Source of the DNA: Paenibacillus sp. J5C2022
Lineage (GTDB): Bacteria; Bacillota; Bacilli; Paenibacillales; Paenibacillaceae
Reading direction: 5' to 3'
Length of the DNA stretch: 64,000 nt
NCBI RefSeq assembly: GCF_025567625.1
Contig: NZ_JAOQJC010000029.1
Span: 1 to 64,000, forward strand
Shown here: one piece after another, positions 47,901 to 56,480 of the stretch
How the letters are laid out: each line of letters starts with the position of its first letter
How positions within the stretch are numbered: the first letter of the stretch is position 1
Program-made: the position numbers and the translations under genes
Notes under the pieces: generated by a model
The model's database searches: none
What the model was told of the DNA's origin: nothing
What the model saw: the letters and a program-made list of their open reading frames with translations, nothing else

Positions 47901-49934
47901 TCTATTGCGATGGATGGTCAGGGGCTGCCCGACTTCGTCAGCGATACATTTACCTATGATGTGAAATTGCCTGCGTCTCAAGCAGAGATACCGCTGATTA
48001 CAGCTGCGTCTGTCGATGCGCAAGCCAATGTAATCGTGACGCCGCCGGCGTCCTTGCCGGGAACGGCATGGATTGAGGTGAGCGATCACGCTTCAGCGTT
48101 GACGACCAGGTATGCCATTCATATGGATCTCGAAGAGGAACCGCCGCTTCCCTCTCTGCCTGTAGCCGCTGTCAGCGCAAGCTCGCATGACGGGAATGTT
48201 CCGGCGAATACGATCGATGGCGATCTCAGTACTCGCTGGTCGTCTCTCGGCTCCGGCGAATGGATACAATACGACCTCGGTTCGCTTCAGACGATTGAGA
48301 CGATATCGATTGCATGGTTCCGCGGCACAGAGCGCAGGGGATACTTCGATGCAGCCGTCTCTCAAGACGGTGTGGAATGGACGACCGTCATTGCGAACGG
48401 TGTCTCGAGCGGCAAGAGTCTTAAGCCGGAGCATTACGCAACAGCAACGAGAACGGCGCGCTATGTGAAGATTATTGGGAAGGGCAACTCTGTTAACGCC
48501 TATAACAGCCTGACAGAGGTGCAGTTCTATTCGCAGCCATTGCCGCCGACAGTGATCGACAATGTGTTCGACTCGGCCGTATTCGCGAATGCGCCTTCGA
48601 ATCTGATCGTAGGCGAGGCTTTGGCGCTGGAGCTTGCCGGAAGCATGACCGACGGCACAGCTGCCGATCTGTCTCAAGCACAGGTTCACTACTATTCCAG
48701 CAATCCCGCTATAGCAAGCATATCGGAGCAAGGTGTCGTGTATCCGCATGCGCAAGGGGATGTGCGCATTACTGCCCTGATCATTCATAACCGCAAAATG
48801 GAGGTTGCCCGGCTGGAAGTGACGGCAATGATGAGGGGGACAATATTCGCTGCCTCTGACACCTACGTCCGTGGCGGCGATCATGCACATAAAAATTATG
48901 GCCAGCAGAGCGAGCTAAATGTCAAGTTGGCGAACGGGGATAACACTAAACGGATTAGTTATATGAAATTCGATGTTAGCGAGATCGCGAGCCCTTCAGT
49001 GACGGAGTCGGTATACCTTAATTTGTATGGGTTTATACGCGACGGCGACGGATCGGAGTCCGATATCTATATCTACCCTGTGACGGACGATAATTGGGAT
49101 GAACATGCCATGACTTGGCATTCGCAGCTGAATTATGGAGCGGCGCTCGGCTCATCTCATTTTACGAGCGTTGCCGACTGGCATCGCATTGACGTTACGG
49201 ACTTTGTACTGGCCGAGGCTGCGGGGGACGGCGTCGCAACATTCGCCATCGCACAGGCGGGAGTGGGGTATGCTACTGTTATTCACAGCAAGGAGCACGC
49301 CGAGAGCCGCCCATTCCTGTTATACACCCCGCTCCCGCAGGGAAGCAGCACGGCTCCTCCTGCAGCGGGCGTTCTATCGGACGATAACGGTCATGATACG
49401 GGACTGATGGACGGCGATTATACGATTTCGATGAATATATGGCATGGCAATCAAGCACAGCGGTACAAATTGTATGAGAATGGTCAGTTGATTGACACAC
49501 AGACGCTAGAGGATCGTGCTCCCAATGCCCAGCGAGCCGTCACCGCAATTGCGGGCAGGAACAATGGAACCTATACCTATAGGGCTGAACTCGTCAATAT
49601 TCATGGCGTGACTTACACGGAAACGCACACAGTAATAGTGACAGATGCAAACCCCGCCCATGCCGTTCTCTCCCATAATAACTGGCAGCAAGGTGACGAG
49701 TATGAGATAACGATGAATCTCTGGTGGGGAACGAATGCGCATACGTATCGTTTGTACGAGAACGGCATGTTAATTGACGAGCAGAGGCTAAGTGCCCACT
49801 CCCCTTCTGCTCAGTCGACTCTAACGAACATTGCCGGCCGATTGCCAGGGGGCTACACTTATTATGCGGAGTTGATCAACGATACCGGATTGACGGCGAC
49901 AGATGAGATTACGGTCAAAGTAATCGAATCGTGA
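44985..49934 (+). CDS. Secreted heparinase II/III-like multidomain polysaccharide-active protein
   Basis: The 1649-residue product has a signal peptide (residues 1-41, charged start KDARRR), two CBM4/9-like beta domains (45-205 and 208-365), an alpha/alpha toroid plus beta-sheet heparinase II/III-like lyase unit (about 373-960; HPRLLADDARFAEIA near 373 and SSHKHLDAGEFIVDALGVRW near 728), a cadherin-like domain (970-1050), an F5/8 type C domain (1058-1183), an Ig-like domain (1190-1282), a DNRLRE/CBM96-like domain (1285-1448) and two ChiA-N-like domains (1455-1552, 1555-1649; both with YKLYENG or YRLYENG). The GTG start has GGGAG nine bases upstream. It likely cleaves or binds an acidic polysaccharide whose products enter by the preceding importer. 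Confidence 0.9.
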   Translation: MKDARRRMVNGGVMGLVMAAVVSSLLLLYGVPFSGFVKAVADNSGASEPLPLLNNGSFEAVDGSLPQGWNISTYTGTPTVAADSQQAYDSQYSVKLSASSKGRASVHQIASVKGDTTYELTAWVKLDQLASSDRGATIRLQFYDQAYNSVGSSLFAGNWTGTQDWRKITYSFRTPADTTRLHVENFLWNAVGTVWFDNMTLTELKPWESANMLLNPSLDSVVNGFPEAWSKQTNSGAPVFEAELLQPYAGEAALRISAEAPTRAKISQTVSIQANKDYYLSFWVKTEQLVSPDLGSTVRLQMFNSNWGKLGDNIMIGSWKGDKEWTKVSFSFRSPDTAALLMIEPYLWHATGSVSFDHFHLEESGWLVSMFKNGHPRLLADDARFAEIASHIATDPVAARWYQDVKAQADAMLSEPVATYSIPDGLRLLDTSRLVLKRIYTLAMMYHLDQNPAYAERAWMELNAAASFPDWNPRHFLDTAEMTHAFAIGYDWLYDYWTTDRKDTIRDAIATKGLMPGLSQYETATWPSKLHNWNIVCNGGLLAGALAIGDEPAYGHLADNIIRQSLESIPKAISQFAPNGGWFEGYGYWEYAAHYLALYLGGLEAVIGTSFGLSDSPGVSETASFPIYMEGPTGRAFNFSDSGSGTLAAPQMLWFAQKFDNPLYQWAREGSIGTPQALLWYTPNSYTGPAANGLEKDRLYSHAQVGLMRSAWESPHAVFAGFKGAVADSSHKHLDAGEFIVDALGVRWASALGPDNYNLPGYFDRSNQRWSYYRLRSEGTNTLVIGPDGGREQNYEVAAPITDFQSSPSEVYAIADLTPVYADKAVSTKRGLKLFHDRRYILLQDEVVTSQAEDIWWFMHTVTGIESISGDGKEATLEQDGKRLWLRILSSQGEFQYMDAEPLPQTADPAGQNTNAGVKKLVIHEPNTQQLQLSVLMVPLQPWESPPSSQQLPAVTSLSSWSLPGGASSLLSSIAMDGQGLPDFVSDTFTYDVKLPASQAEIPLITAASVDAQANVIVTPPASLPGTAWIEVSDHASALTTRYAIHMDLEEEPPLPSLPVAAVSASSHDGNVPANTIDGDLSTRWSSLGSGEWIQYDLGSLQTIETISIAWFRGTERRGYFDAAVSQDGVEWTTVIANGVSSGKSLKPEHYATATRTARYVKIIGKGNSVNAYNSLTEVQFYSQPLPPTVIDNVFDSAVFANAPSNLIVGEALALELAGSMTDGTAADLSQAQVHYYSSNPAIASISEQGVVYPHAQGDVRITALIIHNRKMEVARLEVTAMMRGTIFAASDTYVRGGDHAHKNYGQQSELNVKLANGDNTKRISYMKFDVSEIASPSVTESVYLNLYGFIRDGDGSESDIYIYPVTDDNWDEHAMTWHSQLNYGAALGSSHFTSVADWHRIDVTDFVLAEAAGDGVATFAIAQAGVGYATVIHSKEHAESRPFLLYTPLPQGSSTAPPAAGVLSDDNGHDTGLMDGDYTISMNIWHGNQAQRYKLYENGQLIDTQTLEDRAPNAQRAVTAIAGRNNGTYTYRAELVNIHGVTYTETHTVIVTDANPAHAVLSHNNWQQGDEYEITMNLWWGTNAHTYRLYENGMLIDEQRLSAHSPSAQSTLTNIAGRLPGGYTYYAELINDTGLTATDEITVKVIES

Positions 49935-49994
49935 TAGGTGAATGTTCGGAGAAAGGGCGAACAGAATAGCTGCAAGTCGCATTGACGCGAGAGG

Positions 49995-50020
49995 GGGAGC
50001 CATATGAGTGGCTCCCTTTT
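49995..50020 (+). terminator. Rho-independent terminator after the lyase gene
   Basis: GGGAGCCA (49995-50002), loop TATGAG, TGGCTCCC (50009-50016), TTTT. A compact canonical terminator that ends the polysaccharide locus. Confidence 0.88.
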
Positions 50021-50046
50021 AGGTGAATGATCATCGACAACCTATT

Positions 50047-50917
50047 TTATTTTCCGCTAATGTTCACAGCCAGCTCCTCGATCAGTTTCTTCTTGCCCAG
50101 CGCGTAGAAGGCTTCGTTGTAGTTCTGCCTGTTGGTCATGCGATACACGTTGCCTTCCTTCACTGCCTTCATGCTGCTCCAAATTGCGCTCTGCTCCAAC
50201 ATATTGTTCTCATTGTCTGCAATGAGAACAATGTGGTCAGGCTCGAACGTAGACAGTATTTCCAGATCAGCGACAATCCCGCCCCAGTAATCCGCCTCCG
50301 GTGTGCCCGGCATCATAGGAAGCTTAAGATCGCCGAAGATCATATCCGCCACTCCCGTCGTTGAGTAAATATGAAGTTCTTTCGTAGTGGCGCCAATGAC
50401 AGCGAAATGCTCCTCGCAGATCACGTTCTTGATCTCCTTGTGAAGCTGCTCGGCACGTTCTTCGTAAGCCTTCATCCACTCCTCCATCTCTGTCTGCTTA
50501 TCCATCACTTCCGCGATGAAAGCGAAGCGCTCACGGAAAGCGTCGAAGCCATGCGGCACAAGAACAGTAGGCGCAATTTTCTCCAATTGCCCGATAATCT
50601 TCTCTTGGGTCGGTCCGGCAAATATGAGGTCGGGATTTGCAGCGACGATTGCCTCCAGATTGAGATCAGTCATGTAGCAAAAAGGTAAGCTCGACAAATG
50701 CGCTGTCGGCCTCCACACGGATCGTATGATTGTGATGCAACTGGTGACGGCACTGGACGATCTCAATTCCTGCAGCCGTAATGATGCGATCGATATGGCC
50801 GAGACCAACTGGCTGCCCCAGCTTCATAACCTTTGTAACGTTATCGCCGGTAGACGTCGGCAAGAGCGATAGCTCTTGAAAATAGGTGTTGTAAACCTCG
50901 TGAATAGAGTGAGACAC
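50047..50917 (-). pseudogene. Collapsed Btr-like AraC regulator / siderophore-binding protein fusion
   Basis: Read on the minus strand, the first about 82 codons from GTG 50917 (after GGAAGGGAGGG) resemble the N-terminal sensor of AraC-type regulators, ending IRVEADSAFVELTFLLHD then a stop at 50666. In another frame the sequence continues as MTDLNLEAIVAANPDLIFAG to NISGK, the C-terminal lobe of an iron-siderophore binding protein. In Btr-like proteins an AraC helix-turn-helix and the first binding lobe would lie between. About 1 kb is therefore deleted and the frame is shifted near 50675. The remaining lobe could still be expressed from an internal start, but has no signal peptide. Confidence 0.75.
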
Positions 50918-50940
50918 TGGCTTAAGTCCCTCCCTTCCAA

Positions 50941-50955
50941 TGAAAATAATTCTCA
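50941..50955 (-). promoter_or_regulatory. Fur-box-like operator
   Basis: TGAGAATTATTTTCA on the minus strand matches the 7-1-7 Fur consensus TGATAATTATTATCA at 13 of 15 positions. It lies directly before the ribosome binding site of the collapsed iron regulator, where Fur control is expected. Confidence 0.65.
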
Positions 50956-51118
50956 TCTATATTAACTTTCATTATAACGGGAATATTCACAATCGGCAAT
51001 TTGTGTGTTGCTTGTTGATCGTATGTCACACTCTCTCGAACGTCGTAACTAAATTGTAACTCTCTGAAGCCGCTATTCCGATAAGATAGATTTATCAGCG
51101 GGATAGAGGGTGAGCAAG

Positions 51119-52357
51119 ATGAGAACATCAAGAGTAAGAAAAAGAAATTATCGCAAATCGGCGGTTGTGATCCTTTTTGCAGCCATTATTATATGGCTCG
51201 TCGGCTGTGCGGCAGGTCAGACAATCAGTATATCGGGACTAGTGTCGCCGGGTAACAAGGGAGCCATTCAGGATCAAGGCGATCTGACGGACGGTAACGG
51301 GGAGGAAGGTATATTGATTTCAGTTACCGAACCGGATAGCGTCAAGGGCCACCTGATTGGAGCGAACGGGAACGGGAATGGCATCTACATACCCGGCGGC
51401 AAGGACTCTTCTCATATAGATAGCAATGCCGGCGATGGCGGCGCAGACAAGGATGCCACTCAAGAGTCGGAGAACGCTGGAAGCGGAGCGGACGGGAAAG
51501 GGAAAGGCGAAGCCACCGGTAACGGAAACGGGAGTACGAACGACGGAAGTGGAGCGGACGGAAACGGGAGCGGCAAAGGCGACGGCAACGGGAGTACGAA
51601 CGATGGAAAAGGCAACGGCAGCGGGAGCAGTGCTAGTGGCAACGGGAGCAATAACGGCAACGGAAGCAATGACGGCAATGGAAGCAATGACAAGGGCAAC
51701 GCCGGTCAAGACAAAGGAAATGCCGGGGGAACCGCGCCGGACAAAGAAAAGCAAAAACCCGGCGAGAAGAAGAAGGTGGTGGCGCTCACGTTCGACGATG
51801 GGCCGGACACCCGTTATACGACGGCGATATTGGATATCCTGAAGGAAGAAGGGGTAAAGGCGACATTCTTCGTCGTGGGATCGCAGGTGAAGAAATATCC
51901 CGAGGTGCTGCAGCGTATGCATGACGAAGGCCATGGCATCGCCAATCACTCCACCGGGCATGAGAACTTCCGGAAGCTCAGCCGGCAGCAAATAATCGAT
52001 AATATCGCCGAGACGGATAAGGCGATCGAAGAGGTGCTGGGTTACTGGCCCAAATGGTTCCGGGCTCCTTACGGAGCGCTCTCCCAGACGCTGTTGGACG
52101 TACTGGAGGAGCAAGAACGCGAGCATACAGGCTGGACTGTGGATACGCGGGACTGGGCAGGCACTTCTGTAGCAGATATGCGGAAGATGATTCGTAATGA
52201 GACGAAGCCGGGTGGTATAATATTAATGCATTCTTTCGGCGGCAAGCATATTAAGAATACAGTGGAGATGCTCCCTGGTGCAATCAAGGATCTCAGGGAG
52301 ATGGGCTACGAATTCGTGACAATGGATGAGCTGGAGGAGCTGGATATGCTGGATTAG
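51119..52357 (+). CDS. Polysaccharide deacetylase (NodB/CE4) with a Gly/Asn-rich linker
   Basis: A 412-residue protein. An N-terminal membrane/lipoprotein signal ends in WLVGC near residue 27. After a short domain comes an about 110-residue linker (roughly 100-215) made of GNG, GSG, NDG and DGK repeats. The NodB domain follows (about 222-405): TFDDGPD motif with the catalytic base and a metal Asp, HSTGHENF metal His motif, RAPYGAL and a late LMHSFG. It should remove N-acetyl groups from peptidoglycan or another glycan outside the cell. ATG 51119 is eight bases after AGAGGG; GTG 51110 is in frame but overlaps it. It heads an operon with a lipoprotein and a two-component system. Confidence 0.92.
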   Translation: MRTSRVRKRNYRKSAVVILFAAIIIWLVGCAAGQTISISGLVSPGNKGAIQDQGDLTDGNGEEGILISVTEPDSVKGHLIGANGNGNGIYIPGGKDSSHIDSNAGDGGADKDATQESENAGSGADGKGKGEATGNGNGSTNDGSGADGNGSGKGDGNGSTNDGKGNGSGSSASGNGSNNGNGSNDGNGSNDKGNAGQDKGNAGGTAPDKEKQKPGEKKKVVALTFDDGPDTRYTTAILDILKEEGVKATFFVVGSQVKKYPEVLQRMHDEGHGIANHSTGHENFRKLSRQQIIDNIAETDKAIEEVLGYWPKWFRAPYGALSQTLLDVLEEQEREHTGWTVDTRDWAGTSVADMRKMIRNETKPGGIILMHSFGGKHIKNTVEMLPGAIKDLREMGYEFVTMDELEELDMLD

Positions 52358-52411
52358 CATTCCGCCCGGAAGTTCAACGATACATTCATCTATGAGGAGG
52401 GGAATGCAACT

Positions 52412-53875
52412 TTGCCTGGCTTAACATTCAAGCAGCGCGGCAAGGGGAAGCGGCAGCTAAGGGCTGCGCCGCTTCTTGCTGCGCTGCTTCTCCTTCCTCT
52501 GGTCGTCAGCGGATGCAAGTATACGGCTGCGCCGGCGGATCTGCTGCAGAAGCCGACGATTGCCGAAGGCAAGCAGCAGCTGACAAGCGCGATTGCTCGT
52601 GCGCTGCCCAAGCATAGCTTGCTCACGCTTCCGCTTCGGGATGATGACTACAAGGAAGCGGTACGGCTCATCGATCTGGACGGTGACGGCGTGGATGAAG
52701 CGGTGGTCACGTATTACGGGGAATACAGTACACCGGAGATCATGCTGCTGCGCAATGAGAATAACAGCTGGCGCAAGTGGCTGACGATTCAACAGCCCCT
52801 CGCCAGAGGCATCGACTGGCTGAAGCTGACGGACTTCGACAATGACGGGCAGCAGGAGCTGCTCGTAGGCTGGATCGGATCGTATGACAGTCCCAATACG
52901 CTGGAGCTGTATTCGTTCCAGACGAAAGTGACGCGGAACGATACGGGAGAGAAGACGCTGGAGCCCTTGGAGAGCTTCTCGTATACGCTCGCGGAAGTTG
53001 GCGAGTTCGGGAATGACGGCATTACACAGCTGGCAATTCTGCTCTCTTACGACAGCAAAGGGGACGATATGCTATCTTCTCATGACCTTGATGTGTACGA
53101 ATGGCGAGGGAACGGGATGAAGCGAATCACAAGCATGGAGCTGACTCCCTCGGTCAATTCCTATGACACAATGGTCATCGGCGAGATATCCCCAAGGCAT
53201 AGAGGGATTATAATCGAAGGCAATACGGGAGCGCATAGCATGATGACATATATGTACGCCTGGGAGAACGGCAAGCTGAAGCCTATCTATCCGGATGGTC
53301 CCTTGTTCATGTCGGAGGAAGGCTTCAACGGCAGAGGGGTGTATAGCGAGGACGTGAACGGGGACGGCATTCTGGAGCTGCACAGGGCGCTGCAGGCTCC
53401 GGGATCGGAGCAAGCTTCCTACGTGGACACGGAATGGATCAATCAGTATGTGCAGTGGGACGGAAGAACGGGCTACGAGGTTGTCACGGAACAGTATCAA
53501 AATTACGCATACGGCATCCGATTGACGATTCCGAAGGAGTGGAGGGGGCGGTATACGTTCTCTCCGCTGGAGAATGAACCGTACGGCTTGGTCTCGTTCC
53601 AGTATTGGGATGAACGGGATAAGGCTTCGACAGAGCTTGCTGCATTGTATGCGATACGGCTCGAGAAGTGGAGCGAGCTGGAAGAGTCCTGGCAGAACAA
53701 AGCGAAGCAGAAGCCTTACTTCGAGCTGAGCCGAGATAGCGGCAATGTGTTCGTTGTCCAGTATGCGAAGGCGCCTCCCGTACAGTTGGCGGAAGCTGCG
53801 CAGGCGGATTTCATGGATATGGTGAAGGCTGTGGAACGATTTCCTTCGCTGCTCCAGTTCGAGCATAATCAATAG
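52412..53875 (+). CDS. Lipoprotein with FG-GAP/VCBS-like calcium-binding repeats
   Basis: A 487-residue protein that starts at TTG 52412, nine bases after GAGGAGGGG. The signal LLAALLLLPLVVSGC puts the lipid Cys near residue 35. Calcium-loop motifs DLDGDGVDEAVV (near 88), DFDNDGQQELLVG (near 143) and DVNGDGILEL (near 313) recur, as in integrin-like beta-propellers. It lies 54 bp after the deacetylase and eight bases before a response regulator, so it may be a surface sensor part of that regulatory unit. No defined family beyond this is recognised. Confidence 0.85.
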   Translation: MPGLTFKQRGKGKRQLRAAPLLAALLLLPLVVSGCKYTAAPADLLQKPTIAEGKQQLTSAIARALPKHSLLTLPLRDDDYKEAVRLIDLDGDGVDEAVVTYYGEYSTPEIMLLRNENNSWRKWLTIQQPLARGIDWLKLTDFDNDGQQELLVGWIGSYDSPNTLELYSFQTKVTRNDTGEKTLEPLESFSYTLAEVGEFGNDGITQLAILLSYDSKGDDMLSSHDLDVYEWRGNGMKRITSMELTPSVNSYDTMVIGEISPRHRGIIIEGNTGAHSMMTYMYAWENGKLKPIYPDGPLFMSEEGFNGRGVYSEDVNGDGILELHRALQAPGSEQASYVDTEWINQYVQWDGRTGYEVVTEQYQNYAYGIRLTIPKEWRGRYTFSPLENEPYGLVSFQYWDERDKASTELAALYAIRLEKWSELEESWQNKAKQKPYFELSRDSGNVFVVQYAKAPPVQLAEAAQADFMDMVKAVERFPSLLQFEHNQ

Positions 53876-53883
53876 AGTCGGAA

Positions 53884-54729
53884 ATGGCGGTGAGAATGGT
53901 GCGAATATTGTTGCTGGAGGATGAAGAGGCGATACGCGGCTTCGTTCGCATTAATCTGAAGCGGAATGAGATGGAAGTGACGGAAGCGGAGAACGGTGAG
54001 GATGCGCTGGCGTTCGCGGCCGAGCAGGGGCCGTTCGATATTGCGCTGCTGGATGTGATGCTCCCGACGATTAGCGGCTTCGAAGTGTGCGAGAGACTGC
54101 GTGAGCAATATCCGCGAATGGGGATTATTATGCTGACTGCGAAGAGCCAGGAGGAGGACAAGATCCACGGGCTGGAGCTGGGAGCGGACGATTATGTGCA
54201 GAAGCCGTTCAGTCCGGGTGAGCTTATCGCGCGAATCAAATCGCTCTACCGGCGCATGCATGCCGATGATGGAGTCCGCGATAAGGGCGAGCAGCCTGTA
54301 GCAGCGGCAAGGGAGCTCGCCGATACCATGCCGGTTGTCGAGGGATCGGCTGCCGAGGGGCATAGCTCCGGCATAGCGGACAGTACGACGGTCGGTTCGG
54401 AAGATGAGCGTCCCTCGGGCGTCAGGATCAGCGGACCGTTCAAGCTGTCCGTCATGGAGCGCAAGCTCTGGAAGGACGGGGAAGAGATTATATTGACGCC
54501 TACGGAATGGACGCTTGTCAGGCTGCTTATGGAGCGGGAGGGAGAGAGCGTCAGCCGCGACGATATCCTGACGGCGGTATGGGGACGTTATTATGTAGGC
54601 GATCTGAAGGTGGTCGACGTGAACATACGCCGCATACGACAGAAGATTGAGTGCAATCCTTCGGAGCCTTCTTTTATCGAGACGGTATGGGGCTTCGGAT
54701 ATAGATGGAGACGGAGCGAGCGGGCATGA
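53884..54729 (+). CDS. OmpR/PhoB-family response regulator with long linker
   Basis: A 281-residue regulator; usual members have about 230. The receiver (residues 5-122) has the acidic pair LLLEDEEA, phospho-Asp in ALLDVMLPTISG and Lys in VQKPFSPGE. The winged helix (about 185-278) has LTPTEWTLVRLLM and VDVNIRRIRQKIE. Between them lies an unusual low-complexity linker of about 60 residues rich in Ala, Glu, Ser and Asp. ATG 53884 is used; ATG 53896 is possible. Its TGA overlaps the kinase ATG, so the pair is coupled. Confidence 0.92.
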   Translation: MAVRMVRILLLEDEEAIRGFVRINLKRNEMEVTEAENGEDALAFAAEQGPFDIALLDVMLPTISGFEVCERLREQYPRMGIIMLTAKSQEEDKIHGLELGADDYVQKPFSPGELIARIKSLYRRMHADDGVRDKGEQPVAAARELADTMPVVEGSAAEGHSSGIADSTTVGSEDERPSGVRISGPFKLSVMERKLWKDGEEIILTPTEWTLVRLLMEREGESVSRDDILTAVWGRYYVGDLKVVDVNIRRIRQKIECNPSEPSFIETVWGFGYRWRRSERA

Positions 54730-56123
54730 AGAGCGTCAAGACCAAGATGGTGCTGAGCTATCTTCTGCTGATTGCGCTGGTGGTTACCGTGCTGGGAGCG
54801 TCATTCTCTCTGCTGATGTGGAAATATTATTACGGCAGCGCCAACAGCTCGGTCAAGCAGCGCGCGGAATCGGCCATGTCGCTCCACAGCCGTTCCTTGT
54901 CCTCGCTTACGCTGAACGATCAGGCGCACTACATGCTGCTGTACATGGTGGAGGGAGGCGGCTCCCGGCTCCAGCTGCTGAGCAGCAATGGCGAGGTGCG
55001 TATCGACTCGGAAGGCTTCGCGCCGGATATCCGTTATGCGACCAGCGATGTGAAGGCGGCGATGTCCGGTTCGGCAGGAAGCTGGACGGGCGTCGATCCC
55101 TATTACAAGGAGCGGGTAGTCTCCGTGACGATTCCGATATGGAACGACAATCGGGTCGTATCGCTGTTCCGGTATACATCATCGCTGGAGCAAGTGGACG
55201 ATATGGTGTACCGTCTCATCCAGCTTGCGGCGATCGCGGGCTTGTTTGTCATTTTGCTGTTCCTCGGGCTCAGCCTCTTCCTGGCCCAGCGCATCGTGAA
55301 GCCGATCAGGGAGCTGACGAAGGCGGCGAGATATATGGCAGAGGGCGACTGGACGCGCAGGGCGACGAAGCGCAGCAACGACGAGATCGGCCAGCTGGCG
55401 GAGACGTTCAATACGATGGTTAGCGAGCTGAATACGCGGGAGACGCTGAAGAACGATTTTATCTCCTCCATCTCGCACGAACTCCGTACGCCGCTTACTT
55501 CCATCAAGGGGTGGAGCGAGACGCTCAAGGAGAGCGAGCCGACGGAAGACGACGAGGAGCTTAGAATGGGGCTGTCCATTATCAGCAAGGAGACGGAGCG
55601 GCTATCCGGCCTTGTCGAGGACTTGCTGGACTTCTCCAAGCTGTCCGCGAAGACGATGGAGCTGCATCCGGAGCCGTTGGACTTGAACAGCACGGTAAGG
55701 GAGACGGTACGCCAGCTTGCTGTACGGGAGGAGAAGACAGGCGTCAAGCTAGTGCCGACCTACGGAGCCAGCCCGATTCTCGTGGAAGGCGATGCGAACC
55801 GTTTGAAGCAGGTCATTATTAATTTGATTGACAATGCGTTCAAATTCACCGACAGCGGCGGGACGGTGCGCGTAGTTACTGCGGCGGAGAAGGAGCAGGC
55901 GATTCTGACAGTATCGGATACGGGCAAGGGAATCGATGCGGAAGAACTGCCGCATGTGATGGACAAGTTCTTCAAGGGAAGCAGCGGAGCGGGCGGCTCC
56001 GGACTGGGACTGGCGATATGCAAGGAGATCATTGAGCTCCACGGCGGCGAGATCGGAATCGACAGTGAACGTGGAGCCGGAACGATCGTGCGAATAGCAA
56101 TGCCGCTATTCCTTGAAAAATAG
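54726..56123 (+). CDS. Membrane sensor histidine kinase (PhoR/WalK-like architecture)
   Basis: A 465-residue kinase: membrane segment 1 near residues 10-32, an external sensor of about 130 residues, segment 2 near 165-188, HAMP (190-240), HisKA with ISSISHELRTPLTSIKGW near 252, and HATPase with NLIDNAFKFTDSGG, VSDTGKGID and GSGLGLAICKEI. All catalytic boxes are intact. It starts in the stop of the response regulator gene. With the deacetylase and calcium-binding lipoprotein it probably forms a cell-envelope control unit; the signal is unknown. Confidence 0.94.
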   Translation: MKSVKTKMVLSYLLLIALVVTVLGASFSLLMWKYYYGSANSSVKQRAESAMSLHSRSLSSLTLNDQAHYMLLYMVEGGGSRLQLLSSNGEVRIDSEGFAPDIRYATSDVKAAMSGSAGSWTGVDPYYKERVVSVTIPIWNDNRVVSLFRYTSSLEQVDDMVYRLIQLAAIAGLFVILLFLGLSLFLAQRIVKPIRELTKAARYMAEGDWTRRATKRSNDEIGQLAETFNTMVSELNTRETLKNDFISSISHELRTPLTSIKGWSETLKESEPTEDDEELRMGLSIISKETERLSGLVEDLLDFSKLSAKTMELHPEPLDLNSTVRETVRQLAVREEKTGVKLVPTYGASPILVEGDANRLKQVIINLIDNAFKFTDSGGTVRVVTAAEKEQAILTVSDTGKGIDAEELPHVMDKFFKGSSGAGGSGLGLAICKEIIELHGGEIGIDSERGAGTIVRIAMPLFLEK

Positions 56124-56225
56124 CAGCTTGCGGCGGGCGATGACATAGATGACGGCAATGACGGCGCCGCCGGCGAGCATAACGGACATCCAATGATCCC
56201 GAAGCCATGCGATCCATAACGGCAT
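56106..56225 (-). CDS. 39-residue single-pass membrane peptide
   Basis: On the minus strand ATG 56225 is preceded by GGGAGGTGCGCCC, a very good ribosome binding site. The product starts MPLWIAWLRDHWMSV, has one membrane segment (VMLAGGAVIAVIYVIA) and a basic end (RRKLLFFKE). Its 3' end overlaps the convergent kinase gene by 18 bp. The charge pattern suggests an inside C terminus. The function is unknown; it could interact with the adjacent kinase. No upstream promoter is evident, but the terminator at 56258 shields it from the other side. Confidence 0.65.
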   Translation of the reverse strand: MPLWIAWLRDHWMSVMLAGGAVIAVIYVIARRKLLFFKE

Positions 56226-56257
56226 GGGCGCACCTCCCAGCGATAAGTGTAATGGCG

Positions 56258-56284
56258 AAGACCTCCGTATGAGGTCTTTTTTTT
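56258..56284 (+). terminator. Rho-independent terminator of the deacetylase-kinase operon
   Basis: AAGACCTC (56258-56265), loop CGTAT, GAGGTCTT (56271-56278) and eight T to 56284. A canonical plus-strand terminator 135 bp after the kinase stop. It also lies just upstream of the small minus-strand gene. Confidence 0.9.
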
Positions 56285-56480
56285 ACTATTGCCAGTTCGG
56301 AGCGTTGTATGCATCGGTTGTACCGTACAAGAATTTTTCATTACGCCTCTCAGCACCGCTTCTCAGTACCCAATTGACAGTCGGCGGGGAAGGTGATAGT
56401 ATAGTTTTAATTAAATCATAGTATACAGGTAGGAATTATTATATATAGATGACGCACGCATGCATGAGGAGGAATTCGGG

